DNA of 64,000 bases from assembly GCA_036937835.1 (NCBI GenBank), contig CM072860.1, forward strand, positions 5,783,001-5,847,000. Direction: 5' to 3'. Made by a program: the position numbers and the translations under genes. Source of the stretch: Pampus argenteus (Eukaryota > Chordata > Actinopteri > Scombriformes > Stromateidae). The stretch's first letter is position 1; each line of letters begins with the position of its first letter. Shown one piece after another: positions 49,100 to 61,700 of the stretch. The notes under the pieces are model-generated. The model had not been told where the DNA came from. It searched no databases and was given only the letters and a program-made list of their open reading frames with translations.

Positions 49100-51570
49100 G
49101 GCACTGATTAAAATATACTGGGTTGTTTACGCTCAGTGGTCCACGCGCAGCAAACATGTTTTTGAATAAGAATCAGCGTTAAATCACAGATGATGTGAAA
49201 GGTAAATACGACCTTGTGGATGCTGACTTGATAGCAGTCAGGTGTGGGTCATCATCCTCCGCTGACATCAGTGAGGAGTTTTGTGCTGTAGGAGAGGTGT
49301 AAGGTTTCAGAACAAAAAAAAACAAGAATCTCTTATGAATGAAGGTCAAACATCTTCATCTTACACTAAAACGAGTTTCAAGTGGATTCGTTTGCCTTCC
49401 GCCTTCTGATTTCCCCGTTAACTCTTCTCATAATAAACAACACAATACTCAATTTAGGTTGCGGCATTTGTTTCAGTCACAATCATTTTCTAATGGAAGA
49501 CGAACGCTCAGATGTCTGTGTTGGTGTTGGATGACGTATGAGGCACTCCATTAAATGAAAAATCCCAGATCTTCCCCCGAGCCGAGTTCCCATTAAGACA
49601 GAAACCAGTGAATCAGTAAAACTCCTTAGTATAAGACCTCTATAGGCTTCCTCCCAGCAGATTTCTGACCTTGCCCTCTAAGCTGATGTGCAGTTTATTT
49701 GCCTGCATCTGAATGATGTTATGACAAAATGAAAAGCAAAGTCTTGAGTCAACAAAATAAAACTGGGTTACGTATAGATTAACGCAGACTTCACAAATGT
49801 CAACAGTTGATCATCTGACAATGTAATTGGGTGGTTTAACATTCATTAAAGAGCAACGTACAGGTGTGTGGCAAAATATAGAAATACAGAAAACAAACGT
49901 ATCCATATACGTGCTACGGTGACATCTAGACTCGATATTTATGAGACAGTTTTTCATTTCCGCCTCGAAATGAGATACTGGATGCGATGTCAAGATAGTT
50001 TAACAATAAGAAATGTGGATGATTTCAACGCTAGCTTTGACACTGTTGAGGTTGAAAATATATATTCATATGAATATATCACAATGCTGTAATGTATCAT
50101 GCGTAGATCCTTTAAATTCACCAGAAGAAGAAGATGAAGCAGGTTATAAATTATAGATTTATTGTAAAAACTGTTGAGGCTACCGTGTCACATTGTGGCT
50201 AAAAGGTGCATTTTGGACATTGTCAGAAAGGAATATATCATATATATCAATACACTTTTTAGTTAGCTGATGCAGTGTCATCTATCAGCCCTGCAATAAA
50301 GAGTTCCAGTTTTTATTGTAACTGTTTTAGATTCAACTTTGTTTAATCAACTTCATGCTCATTTAGCTTATGGTGCTCTTGAATAGTATCCAAAGGAAGG
50401 AGAAGCTTTGATGCAGAGTGGAGGATGAGGGAGTGAATCAGCTGTATATTGTACACAGCATCCTGTACCTGGATCCAGCCGCCGCTTTGTTCAGCGCTTC
50501 TCCCTCCAGAGGTGGAAAACGCAGGCGTGTCATGATCATGAATGATGACCTAAACACGGCAGCAGTTTAGTATATGTGGTTGATGATGGCCACCACTTAG
50601 TGCACGCTTGCATGGGTCACATTACCATAATTATAATAACAAAAGATGTATTTGTACATACAGAAAACAAAAGGACAACATCTGAATCTCACGTCATCAT
50701 GTCAGCAACTTAGTTTCCATAGAAGCTTTCAGGAACACAGTTTAAAGAAAGATGTGGGACAATCATGTGGAGGCAAAAAGAAACTTTAAAAAAAACAATT
50801 TGCTATTCTTCAAGACATACCCTTATTGATTCGTCTGAAAAGTAGAATATTAAAACCAAATAGGAGGTGCCTGCAGGTGCTGCAGAAGACTTTCTGTGTG
50901 GCTGACAGCATCAAAGTAGCCTGGCAGGAGACAACAGCGAGAGCACATGAACACTCTTCAAACAATTTATGTAGAGATGACGTCTTTGATGTCTGAGCTT
51001 CATTCACATAAAAAGATAAAAAAGGGTTATGTCATGATCTTGTAATGATGTTATAAAGCTTTTAAAAACATGGGAAAAGGGGGCTACTTTTAGAAGGTGG
51101 ATGTTAAACAGCAGTTTTTATTACTACTCATGACATTTTCTTATGCAACTCTTTATGTCTCCATCCTAATAGCTTGTCACCAACTCTTTCAAATCCATAA
51201 TGAATTCCTCCCACTAATGATGTATTCAGTCTCTCCTCCACATTGCACCTGGCTGAAAGTGCTCTAGTGCTGATGGTTGGGGAAAATTACAAAAATGTGT
51301 TGGCCACACCCACGTCTAGCTAATGGATATCATTTGCTGACTTATTGTCACCATTTGCCCCTTTTAGTGAGGTGAGCACGCCAAACATTTGGAACCTCTG
51401 TTAAAATACGGCCTCCATCGTCGTCATGGTTTCTCTCTGACCACATTCACATAAAACCATAACTGTAAAACCTTTACATCATTTTAGATTGGAGGTAGTA
51501 TGGTCCTACTCTACCTCCTAATAGGGTCAGTAACAGTTAACTGGTAAGTTGGAGGTCACCTTTAAGTTAC
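49100..51570. other. Intergenic, no gene recognised
   Basis: AT-rich desert. Open frames here (for example 49868-50092, 50810-51007) show no recognisable protein features. Confidence 0.4.
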
Positions 51571-51571
51571 A

Positions 51572-51586
51572 GACGCCATCTAGTGG
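51572..51586 (-). promoter_or_regulatory. CTCF-type motif, reverse orientation
   Basis: On the minus strand this reads CCACTAGATGGCGTC, a good fit to the CTCF core. Its orientation is opposite to the motifs at 4747 and 41600, so the pairs are convergent across the hmx genes. Confidence 0.5.
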
Positions 51587-51599
51587 CTGTAGTAAGTAT

Positions 51600-53720
51600 G
51601 ACCTGGGGAAGTGACGTAGATCAGATGATGTCCCCATATAAGTTCAGTAGATGGTAAAAAAAGTTTAAAAGCTGCAGGTGTTGACTGTTCGTGTCACGTT
51701 TTTTACTGTAACTTCATCATCAACCTGACCTAAATAGACCTTAACCATACCATACCATCGTATGTAGCATAAGGTAACACAGTTGTTCGCCCGCTTGCTC
51801 ATTTACTTTGTATTTCTAGTCGTATTTGCAGCAGCTACATCTTGTCTTCTCCGTGCCCTCTAGCCCGCCACACAAGTAATTATCACCAAAATCACACAGC
51901 GCCTCAGGCGTTGAGTTCCAGGCTATAATTATAATTATGAATTAGATTAGACAAAAAGGCCTAGCAACATTATTGGACACTGTTACCATGGAAAAACATA
52001 ACTCATTATACATGATTGGATTTGAACAGCTGTAACTGTTTTGTTTTGTGCAAAAGATGTGATGCAGCGGAGTCTATCTCAGCCACGCTGCAGTTTTCCA
52101 TCATGTCTTCATGTCTTCTCCGAGTCTGGATGAGCTCACCGGAGCAAACGAGACAATAAAAGTGACTTAAGGTGTGTTTAAGGGTCCGTCTGTTCCTCAG
52201 TGAAACCTGTTATTCCCTCACATAAGATAATAAAAGCTGTGTCGCCTAAGTCTGAGATGATTTTTTTTTTTTTTTCAAATATAGATTAAGACTTTATGAC
52301 CCAGACTTTATAGTTGGACAAGATAGTAGAAGTAAAATATATTTTCTCAGAGGGGAATAATATACTTTTTTTATTCTGTTATATTTATTTGACAGTTATA
52401 GTTGCTATTTTAAAATTTAATGAAGATTTTCACATAAAAACACTTGATGATCTTTTAAAATACACAGTCGTGCACTGTTATAGATGAAACTGCCCATCTT
52501 TAGCTGTGCCAACTCCAACAGTATAACGCTACTATAATACATCAGGATCAATAATATAATAACTATATGACAACAAAATTATAGCCTTTTCTTTTAGTGT
52601 CCTAATGTAAGCGTTTATTATAGAAGAAGTGTGTGTGGCCAAAACGCTCCAGTTTAAAAAGTTTGAACTTTGAAGAGAAAATCTGAGGCAGGTGTTTCAG
52701 TGAAGTCATTCACACTTTCACATATGTGAGCTGTTTGACAGGACGGCCAGCCAGCTGTCTGCTATGAGAGAGTGAGTGAATGCGTTGAACAGTGTCTGAG
52801 GTGCTTTCCATCATTACATGTGACGGCTACGCTGTGATGTATGATTGGCTGAAGTCAACAGATGGCATAATGCATCACATATGTAGGAATTACATGTTGT
52901 TTTGATGCTGGTTCAGCACAGAATCCACTATCAACTATTACTTAAGTACTTATAGCATTTCATAATCAGAAAAAAACATAGATTCTTCACTCTTCACTCT
53001 TAAGCATCCATTGTTTTGAGCAGTAGGAAATCCCAAAAAGACTTCTTCTTTTCTGACAATCTCAGCCACCAAGTAGCTCTGTTGGTAAAGAGTTGCTGTT
53101 GCAATTTTGTGATAGCTGGTCCATATTTCCTCACTGGCAGGGTCTGATGTCCTGCAGAAAATTGAAGCCAGTCAGGTGTTGCAGCGTCATAGCTACAAGA
53201 CACGAGCCTAAAAAGCCTTTCATCTTTCACAAAATGTGCCAGGTTCGGTAATGGTATGAGTAATTTTGTCTGCTTTTGAATGTAACTGTATTGAGGCGAG
53301 CATCAGTGCAGTGTTTACTTACAAGTGCATCTGAAAAGCAACCAAGAAATATCTATGATATATCTATGATATATCACAACTTTACCTTAATGTTGGTTAA
53401 ATTTCACTACTGTCATCAGTATAGTTTCCTGCTGTAGCATCCAGGTGTTTTAAGTCAAACACTCTGATAAACACACTACCTCCCCAGCACCAAACTGCAG
53501 AGAAAGTTAGAGACTAGCTGGTATAGATCTAGTGGCAAACACCAGATCCAGAAGATTAAGAAATGTTTTTGTTCGTTATTTTTTTTCAGACATTAATTTT
53601 ATACTTGATATTGCAAGACTGTGTAACAAGACCTGTTGTTCTGCATTTTTGGCCACTACGCCAAAATTGCTGTTCTGCAAGTTATTCTTCTTTTGGGCTC
53701 GTTCTTAACCGTTGAAATTT
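51600..53720. other. Intergenic, no gene recognised
   Basis: AT-rich with a T-tract at 52259-52275 and a tctatgatata duplicate near 53352. No gene features are visible. Confidence 0.4.
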
Positions 53721-53725
53721 GTTTT

Positions 53726-53740
53726 GGCACCATCTTGTGG
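53726..53740 (-). promoter_or_regulatory. Weaker CTCF-like motif, reverse orientation
   Basis: The minus strand reads CCACAAGATGGTGCC, one or two bases off the CTCF core. Confidence 0.3.
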
Positions 53741-53749
53741 CCGTTAGCG

Positions 53750-55530
53750 GAACAGCGAATATAAACATTTGTCTTAAATCTATCCATCTATACATCTATC
53801 GAGCCATCCATCCATTAATCATGTAAAAAATATGTTGAGACTGCACAACCAAACTTTGTTCCACTTAAATAAAAGAAAAGCTTGATTCTCTAATGACACC
53901 TTCACTTTGATTTCAAGCCAGAGAAGAAATAAACCACTATGCATTTTTATGAATTGCTCTCTCAGGGTTGACTTTTCAAACCGAGTCCAGACTGGACAGT
54001 TTTTGAAAGCCATGAAATTTAAGCACCTGGCAAAGTTATTGTTGAGTCACTGCAATCGATCACCACTGCGTGTTTTTCTGAAAACCTCAGGGGTAAATTT
54101 TTGTACCAGGTTGAAGAAGCCATTGTCCTTAACAAACCTATAAAACTGTTAAAGAAGATTGAGAGAAGAGCGCGGTTAATCGGATTCATCTTGGAAATTG
54201 TGCTGCGGTCTTTCTTTTTTGTTTTTTTTTTGACAGAGAGAAAAATAATGGTGTTTATGTTTTTGGTCTGTCTGTCTAAGAGGAAATGTCTTAATATACA
54301 ATATAATCCTGGTAAAACGAAACACCACGTTGTACACTTTGCTTGTTTGGGACTGATGTACTCGTAGCCCATTGCAAATGGCTTTTTTTTTTGGCTGCGC
54401 ACACTTATAAGTATGAGGAAAACAAGAGTTCGGTGTAGTGTCACCTCATTCCTGCCCACAGGTGCTCAGGGGAATATTAGATAATGAGGCAGCCAGACCC
54501 AACATCAAACCTGTTGTGCTGAAAGGTCACCAACACCCTGAATCAGCCATGGCCAGTGTCCACTTAGAGGGGCTTTTTCTTTGACCCCATCATGGCATCC
54601 TCATCGATTTCACAGTCCAAACTCACCCTGCTGAGATCGTGGTCTTAAAAATGAGTTAGCTGCAATTCTCAGCAACAAAATGTCACTCTAAAGTCAAATA
54701 ATTTAAAGAAATATACGGTGTTAGTATGGATGTAGAAGTCTAGCGACGGTGGTCTATATTGAAAATGATGTACCAAATTATCTAATGGCTGTTTGTCAGT
54801 TAATTTTAAAGGTAAACATCAGAAATTACCAGACGAGAATAATCTAGCATCAAGAATAATGTAGTTTGTGAAGCTGTTAGAGTGCAAGGTCTATGCCATT
54901 TAAAAAAATAACTTCATCTTAGCTACTTGATGCACATGTTCACGACCATTAAAAGCGGCTCCATGTTGCAACATCACACCAGAATTTATGGTAAGACAGC
55001 TTTTTTTTATTGTTTGCATGACAGCAGACAGCTTAAGCAGAGCGAAGATGTGTACTGCACTTTGCAAAAGATAAATACAAAAACGGCAACAAAAAAAACA
55101 AAAACAAAGCAGAGAGGTAGTTTCTTTAAAAGTAAAAGCAAAATAAATCCATCTGTTCTCAAACAGTCAGTTGTTTCTGGCCATTGTGGAAATACTGACA
55201 CCCCCCCCCTTTGCGCATCATATAAATAATTAGCTTATAGTCTGGAGCGTCAGCCCTTCTCAATGTCATCTCAAATCCAGAAAGAGATCAATAACCAAAC
55301 TATCCAGTGAATTAATCTGCTGTTGTGCTTCGCCATTTCGTCAGCTGTGTTGTGAATTCACCACGATGACTCTCGAAGCATCCAGATCATTTGTTATCCC
55401 CTCGCGATTAACGTTTTAAAGTCTTGTTTACGGCAGATGTGCTCAAAAAAAAAAAAAAAAAATTGCAAAAGCTGACATAACCATCAACATCATGTCAAGC
55501 AGACACCAAAACATGTTTAAATTATATCCA
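53750..55530. other. Intergenic, no gene recognised
   Basis: Starts with an (ATCC)-type degenerate run at 53778-53817. A 146-codon minus frame (54019-54459) and overlapping plus frames lack any recognisable family. A C-tract lies at 55202-55209 and a poly(A) at 55445-55462. Confidence 0.4.
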
Positions 55531-55536
55531 CTAAAC

Positions 55537-55789
55537 CAGTGGTTTCCAACCTGGGGGTTGAGGCCCCCTCGAAGAGGTCGCGAGATTTATCTGAGAGGTT
55601 ATGAGAGAAAATCAAAATACTTTTCTTCACTTAAATTTTTCTTCTAAAATCCTGGATTTGTTTAACTTTTCAGGCATCTAAAATATTTATATGAGAGGGC
55701 AGTATCAGTTTGGTTGAACTGGTCATGTCATGAGGGATCGCATGTAGCTTATTTTAGCTTTTATAAGTGTAAAAGGTTGGAGACCACTG
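55537..55789 (+). mobile_element. hAT-type MITE
   Basis: The 253-bp element begins CAGTGGTTTCCAACCTGGGG and ends AGGTTGGAGACCACTG. The ends match as inverted repeats over 16 bp with one mismatch. The CAGTGGTTNNCAACC start, the ggtcgcgaga phrase and an expected 8-bp target duplication are typical of hAT (Charlie-like) elements. Here the flanking octamers no longer match, so the copy is old or its edges are eroded. It has no coding capacity. Confidence 0.65.
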
Positions 55790-55799
55790 TTTTTAAATG

Positions 55800-56240
55800 T
55801 GCAGACTGGATTACCAACAACTCAATGGGCAGCTGCCCTGAGTCCCCAGAATTGCATTTTGGGAGCTCCAAGCTTGCTGTGTTTTAACTGCGTTGTGCAA
55901 ATTTAATAAAAAAATAAAAAAATGCTCCACTAAAGCACAATTCTGACATCGTCACGCCTTAATATGTGTCTTATATTGTTACTTCTTGAAGAGGATGTCT
56001 GTGTCAAAATTTCAAAATGTTCATTATTTCGGTTTTGTGCTTCTGTGTGTTGCGTATTCTTAAATTATATATTGAATCAGATTAACACACAACAGATCTG
56101 TAGCCAGGCAGTGTTGTAGCACAAAAAAGCCTAAAATAATTGTACACGCTGCAGAGTGGGAGAAACAGAGGGGGCTAAAGGGGGGCCCAGCAATTAATTT
56201 TAGCCCTTGGGCCTTCCAGCAGTCGAGTCCGGCCATGTAT
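55800..56240. other. Probable remains of another fish DNA transposon
   Basis: Phrases such as gggcagctgccctgagtccc and, 330 bp later, gggggcccagcaattaattt, tagcccttgggcc and tccggcca are typical of widespread fish DNA-transposon relics. I cannot match the two ends as inverted repeats. Confidence 0.25.
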
Positions 56241-56520
56241 GGAGCTTAATCAATGCTGATACATTACAAAGCATTACAGCACACTTCAGGTGGGAAGAAA
56301 ATAACTGTGAATCTGAAGAAGCCTGTAATAGTTGAAACCTGTGGAGACACCCAGTAGGTGCTTCAGGGTGTGCACTACACCGGGACTGAATTACAACAGG
56401 ACAATGAGACAGAACAGTGACGACAAAACAGGCTTTTTTTTTTTTTTTTTTTTTTGGTAAATCACTTTGATATTTCCTTCTTTTTTTTTTTTTATATTGT
56501 CACGATTTTAGATTCGAAAT

Positions 56521-57831
56521 CTAAAAGGACTTTTTCCACGACTTGCAGAGGATCTTCTGGAAGGCTCGTCTGAAGTCCCGGTTGAAGATGGTGTAAATGG
56601 CAGGGTTGAGGGAGCTGTTACAGTAGCCAATCCAGAAGAAGAATTTAAAGAGCGGGTCGGGAATCTTACAGGAGTCCCTGCACACACTGTACAAGCTGTA
56701 GCTAAAGAAAAAGGGAAACCAGCACACAACAAACACTCCCATGACCACAGCCAGGACGAATGTAAACCTCTTCTCTCTGGCCTGAGAGACCTTTTTCCTT
56801 GACAGCGAACTCCGGCGGCGCTTCTTCCTGGAGGCGAAGAGGTCCATGGATTTGTTACTTACTCTGGAGATGCGAGTGGAGTGTTTGGAGAGGGAGCTTT
56901 TTTTCTTTTGGCTGGCCCTCTTTGCTCCTTGGGAGTCCCGGTGTTTCTGTTTGTGACCTTTGCCCTCTGAGGAGGAGCTTTCCTCCATGTCAGCCTCCTC
57001 AGTCTGTTGCCTGACGGTGACGGTGACGGTGCGATGGTCGGGCGTAGGCGGACGCTGACAATGACCGTTCTCCTTCTCGCCATGGAAAGGAGAGGTGACT
57101 TTGCTCAGTCCGTTCTCAGTTTGTGTAACACCATCTGGCCTGGCATTTTTTCCCGACATGCTTCTGGTTCTGGTTTTGGCCACCTGGTATATTCTGATGT
57201 ACACCAGGATCATGATTAAGCAAGGGGCGAAGAAGGAGGCGATGCTGGAGGAGAGGATGTACCAAGTGTCATCATTCAGCTCACACTGAGGCTGTGAGCT
57301 CATATCATTGTTGCTGTCAATAGATATGAGCGGCGGAGATGAGATGAAGGCAGATATAAGCCACACAATCACGATGATGCACTTGACGCGTTTGGGAGTC
57401 CGCTTCAGGTTGTACTCTACAGCTTGCGTAACGGACCAGTACCGGTCCAGGCTTATTGCGCACAGATGCACAATAGACGAAGTGCAGAACAAAACATCCA
57501 AAGCCAGATAAATGCCGCACCAAACTTTCCCAAAATACCAGTAGCCCATGAGTTCATTGGCCAGGGAAAAGGGCATCACCAAAGTGGCGACAAGGATGTC
57601 CGCGGTGGCCAGAGACACCAGAAACAGGTTCTGGGGGGCTTTCAGCGCCCTGCTCGTTAACACGGCAATGACCACCAGTATATTTCCAACAACGGTGAAG
57701 AGAATGAGAAAACTTACAAGAGCAGCAATGCCCGCTATCGCTGCTAAAGAATATCCACTGTCCAGGCTCCAGGAGGAGTTGAGATGGATGACCGTGAACG
57801 CATCCATTCCGCTGGCGTTAAACGGATCCAT
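56521..57831 (-). CDS. adra2c: Alpha-2C adrenergic receptor, intronless
   Basis: Plasma-membrane class A GPCR for adrenaline/noradrenaline, coupled to Gi/o; in neurons a presynaptic autoreceptor. The single 436-residue frame starts at an ATG followed by an N-glycosylation site (NAS at 5) and a second (NSS at 18). Seven membrane spans are visible. Asn50 (TM1), Asp78 (TM2), Cys105 and Cys183 (disulfide), Asp112 (amine counter-ion), Asp129-Arg-Tyr (DRY), Ser195/Ser199 (catechol contacts), CWFP 370-373 and NPAIY 409-413 are all present. The long third loop (216-352) contains TENGL and ENGHC, also found in mammalian alpha-2C, which with the 4p16 synteny fixes the subtype. Two oddities are EESSSSEG (283-290) and Cys429 after TM7, both more like alpha-2A. 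Lack of introns is normal for the subfamily. Confidence 0.96.
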   Translation of the reverse strand: MDPFNASGMDAFTVIHLNSSWSLDSGYSLAAIAGIAALVSFLILFTVVGNILVVIAVLTSRALKAPQNLFLVSLATADILVATLVMPFSLANELMGYWYFGKVWCGIYLALDVLFCTSSIVHLCAISLDRYWSVTQAVEYNLKRTPKRVKCIIVIVWLISAFISSPPLISIDSNNDMSSQPQCELNDDTWYILSSSIASFFAPCLIMILVYIRIYQVAKTRTRSMSGKNARPDGVTQTENGLSKVTSPFHGEKENGHCQRPPTPDHRTVTVTVRQQTEEADMEESSSSEGKGHKQKHRDSQGAKRASQKKKSSLSKHSTRISRVSNKSMDLFASRKKRRRSSLSRKKVSQAREKRFTFVLAVVMGVFVVCWFPFFFSYSLYSVCRDSCKIPDPLFKFFFWIGYCNSSLNPAIYTIFNRDFRRAFQKILCKSWKKSF

Positions 57832-58300
57832 CCCGAAGAACTGCGTGCGTTTTGTATAGATCCTGGATCTGGTTGAATCTTGGCGTTAATTTGCATTCAT
57901 TCCCTCTAACGACAGATGAGTCCATCAAAATAAAAAATAAAAAATAAAAATAAAACAATTAAACCGACTTGGATATGCGCGCATGAGTCTTTTTAAGGTG
58001 ATTTGCGGCTTTTTTGTTGAAATGTAACCAGTTTAAATAGAACCTACGCAGCCTACAGGGAAGTGTTGTCATGCGTCTCCTGTTGGTCAGGAGTTGAGTG
58101 GTGTCCATCCGCTGCTCTCCGGTCCCTCAGCATGATGCGCTCTCTGCTGCTCCTGATGATGCCCCCATGTGTTGTTCTCATCATACTTACCCACTGCCGC
58201 CCAGCCACGCCCCTTGGCACGCAGCATTACTGTCATTTTGTGGGGAATATGATGATGTAGCTTCAGATAACAAGAACAAGCCCACATTATTTCAATATCC
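57832..58300 (-). promoter_or_regulatory. adra2c 5' flank
   Basis: Immediate upstream region of the receptor gene. An (AAAAT)-type A-rich run lies at 57927-57956, and a GC-richer patch at 58070-58225 is the likeliest promoter core. No unambiguous TATA box is seen in the minus orientation. Confidence 0.3.
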
Positions 58301-58303
58301 AAA

Positions 58304-58304
58304 T

Positions 58305-58360
<56 letters not shown>
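58304..58360. repeat. (TTTC)n microsatellite
   Basis: About 14 uninterrupted TTTC units, roughly 470 bp upstream of the adra2c start codon. Confidence 0.97.
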
Positions 58361-58663
58361 ACCTGTTTGAGGTGACAGGTGACTGTATGATTTGTACTGT
58401 ATGTGTTTAGTATTCTGAAGATACAGAAACATGGGAGCAAAAAAATAAAAAATAAAAAATAAAAAAGGTTTTGTGTGTGTTTGTGTGGCAGCAGTCTAGG
58501 AGGAGGAGCAGGTGGAGGAGGAGGAGGACATTTAAGGAAGCTGAAGATTGTTGGGATTTTAGGGTTGAGCTCATCCACTCATGCAAACGCTTTACTGCTG
58601 TGTTGATGAGGTACAGAAAGATAGATTGGATTTTCAACAACAGTCTGCTTGCATTTCAACTCG

Positions 58664-58669
<6 letters not shown>

Positions 58670-58704
<35 letters not shown>
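58670..58704. repeat. (AC)n microsatellite
   Basis: About 17 AC units. Confidence 0.95.
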
Positions 58705-58707
<3 letters not shown>

Positions 58708-61700
58708 CACAGATTTGGGTTGGACTCTGAATATTAGACAGTGCAGTTTTTGTATTGGAGTTTTCTGCTCTGTCAGGTGAACATTTCTCTCTTAAGTTAT
58801 TGGTTTTTTTTTCTCCCATGAAATATTTGTTTGGTGGTCAACCTGTAGGCCATATCTGATAATCACAATATTTATTACATTTAAGTTCTTGTGAAAAGGT
58901 TGCCAGACATACTATATATGAAAGATCAGAAGTGTAGAAGATGAATATTTATTATATCCAGAGACATTAATATAAAGACATTAAAGTATAAGATGAAGCA
59001 TGATCCTGCCAAACACTACAAGCAGCAAACATTCATCATTAATACATTTAGCGACGTCTTTTTGGAAAATAATCCAGTCTTAATATCCACATAATAACCT
59101 CGTCTTCTGTAAAATCATGTGACCTACAGACCGCTCGGATCCAGATTGAAAAATCTTCACTACCATCAGATTTATTTCCATTCATCTCTATACGGTCATT
59201 CATGGCTCCCAGAGGATGATTTTCCTTTTGTGCCTCCATAAAATAAAAACACATTTGTATTGACTGTGTGTGTGTCCTGCTCAGGGGCACAGGAGCCTTT
59301 TTTTAATTTTAATTATTTATTCCTTATTTGCGTCTGTATTGATATTCTGAATTCATTATTTAAACTCTTAATGTGGTTAGGGTGCCTTTTGAACACTGGA
59401 CATTATTTATTAGGCTAAATGTTTCAGTGGGGGAGACTGGAAAATAACTGAAATTATGTAACAGACGTTCCCTGACTTTGATTTTAGACCGACAATTAGT
59501 TTTAAAGTAGATGGTGGATGTCAAGATGAGGGACGAGGAGTAAGGAAAGATAAAATAAGAGACTTGAGATGCCCCCCAAAGGCCTTTATCCAAACGGAGG
59601 GTCTGAGGATAGAAAGCAAATTCATAGTTTTAAGATTAGTGTTAAAATGTAGATGTAATGCATTGCACTTTTACTAAAAACGACTGTAGTTCTACAGCAG
59701 TATTTCAGTATCTGTTGCAGACTGAGGCGAGTGTATGACTCACTGTCTTACCTCATCCTGATAGCTTGTCTGGGGAGCTGAACCAATGACCTACCAGCTT
59801 CCTGATGCAGTTCCCTGTAGCCACCATATACCACTGCAGCAGCAGACCTGCAGACACACAAAAAAACCCAAACCTACCTGGATTTGAAGAACACACGATG
59901 CACTACATTTGCTGTAGAGAAACGATGATTTCCATTCAAATCTTGGAAACATGTGCAGGAGATGAGAGAGAGGAGGCTGCGGGTAGTTTTAAGATGTGTT
60001 GAGAGCCCACGAGACGAGCCGACAGCCATTACAGACAATTCACGTGTGTTTAAAGAACTTCGGTGATGATGGGAAATGATGCCTGTGCTTTCAGCCGTAA
60101 TTACTGCTCTGTTTTGTTGGTTTTGACCTTTAGTGTGTGTCACCGGTGGGAACTTGAATGTATGTGATGATCTCCTTTTTTTTTTTTTTTTGTGGATTTT
60201 CTGTCTTTTTAACGCTTTAGCTGGTTTTGATCTTGTGTAGAGTGACAGAAATTTCTTTTATTCTCTGTCTCAATTTCCCGTCCACTAGACATACTTGTAT
60301 TGTTACATATGCTAGATTTATTTATTTTTTATTAGTTCCATATTAACACAACTAAATCAATTGTTCAGTTGTTTGCATTACTCAGCTGTCCATAAAGACC
60401 CAGTATAAGATAAATAAGGCGTTTTTTCCATCCTTACAGCTGCACTATATATACACATGTTGAGATGGCAATTTAACAGCAAAAAAAAAAAACACTTGCT
60501 CCTTGTGCTGAAAATAATGCTTATAGTGTCTTTTAAAACGGCGGTAAGCAGCCGATGCAGCCAGTCAAGGAGAAGTAAAGGGAACATCGGTCTCTGCAGA
60601 GAACTGCTGAAGAGTGAGCAGAATATTGTTAAATAAGCACAAAAGGCACTTGTGAGGCGTGACAAGAAGCTGTGAAGGGATAATGCAGTCTGAGTGAAGG
60701 CTCAGCATGAACCCTTTTGTTGACCGATCATTATGGGCGACAAGTCATACACACAAATCATTGATATATATATTTTTTAAATTTACATATTAGATGTTAG
60801 GAAATGGATTTGACAATATGAATACATCCAACAGAACAATTTTTTGTATGTGGTAAAGCCTTAAGTAAGCTCCAAAAATGATATTATAACATTTCACAGT
60901 GATCACCCACAAACTTATGGAGTTATGGACCCGTACGTGGATTAAAATGGGTTAACAAAGATCCAAATGTCTGCCGTGTGTTGTCATTTGTTACCGTGGG
61001 TGACACGGTTTAATTAGTGTTGTGCTCTTTCCATCAATCACACAGATAACTCATTTTCATAAGTCTTTGTGGGTTTCATGCATTTGCCAGTTCCAGAGAT
61101 GCAATGAAATCCAGTCAGGATAGCGAATGTCAGTAAAGTAATGTTACATCACCATGTTTTTATAACCCCAAACAACAAATAGTCCCTGAAGTCCCGAAAG
61201 TTGATCATCAGTATTCACATACAGGTGCATTAATGGTGCAGTACATGTTGCCCCACAGCTGACTAAAATCCTCTTTAGTCTTAGGTGTGATGTTACATTT
61301 ACTGCTAAAAAAATTTACTGGTTCAATTAGCTGTTGACCCTGCACGCAGTCATCATTCATTCACATTAAGTGCACTACAATTCTTCTTCATTGAATTTCA
61401 AGTAGCGGTGTGTGACATACGAAGAGGCTTCTTCAGCGTGGCTTTCATCGACCAGCGCTTCACACAAACACAGGTTTCACAAATCCGCAGAACATTTGAA
61501 TGTCTCTGGTTTCTTGAAGTAGAGATGCAGTGTAAAATATGTATTGGATAATATGAAGATGTTGTAACTGACAACAGACACGGTGTGCTTTTGGGTCATA
61601 ATGGTCACAACAAAGTATATTTTTACTCACCAGATAAGGAGATAAAATCAGTTTTTTATCATAGATTGGAGCCAGATGAGCAGAGATGAATGGGATCTGG

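Noticed and set aside
54019..54459. 146-codon minus-strand frame; the VVIDC string briefly suggested a Harbinger-type transposase
   Set aside because: The residues expected after that motif in such transposases are absent, the frame is Lys/Phe-rich from AT-rich DNA, and overlapping frames are equally open.
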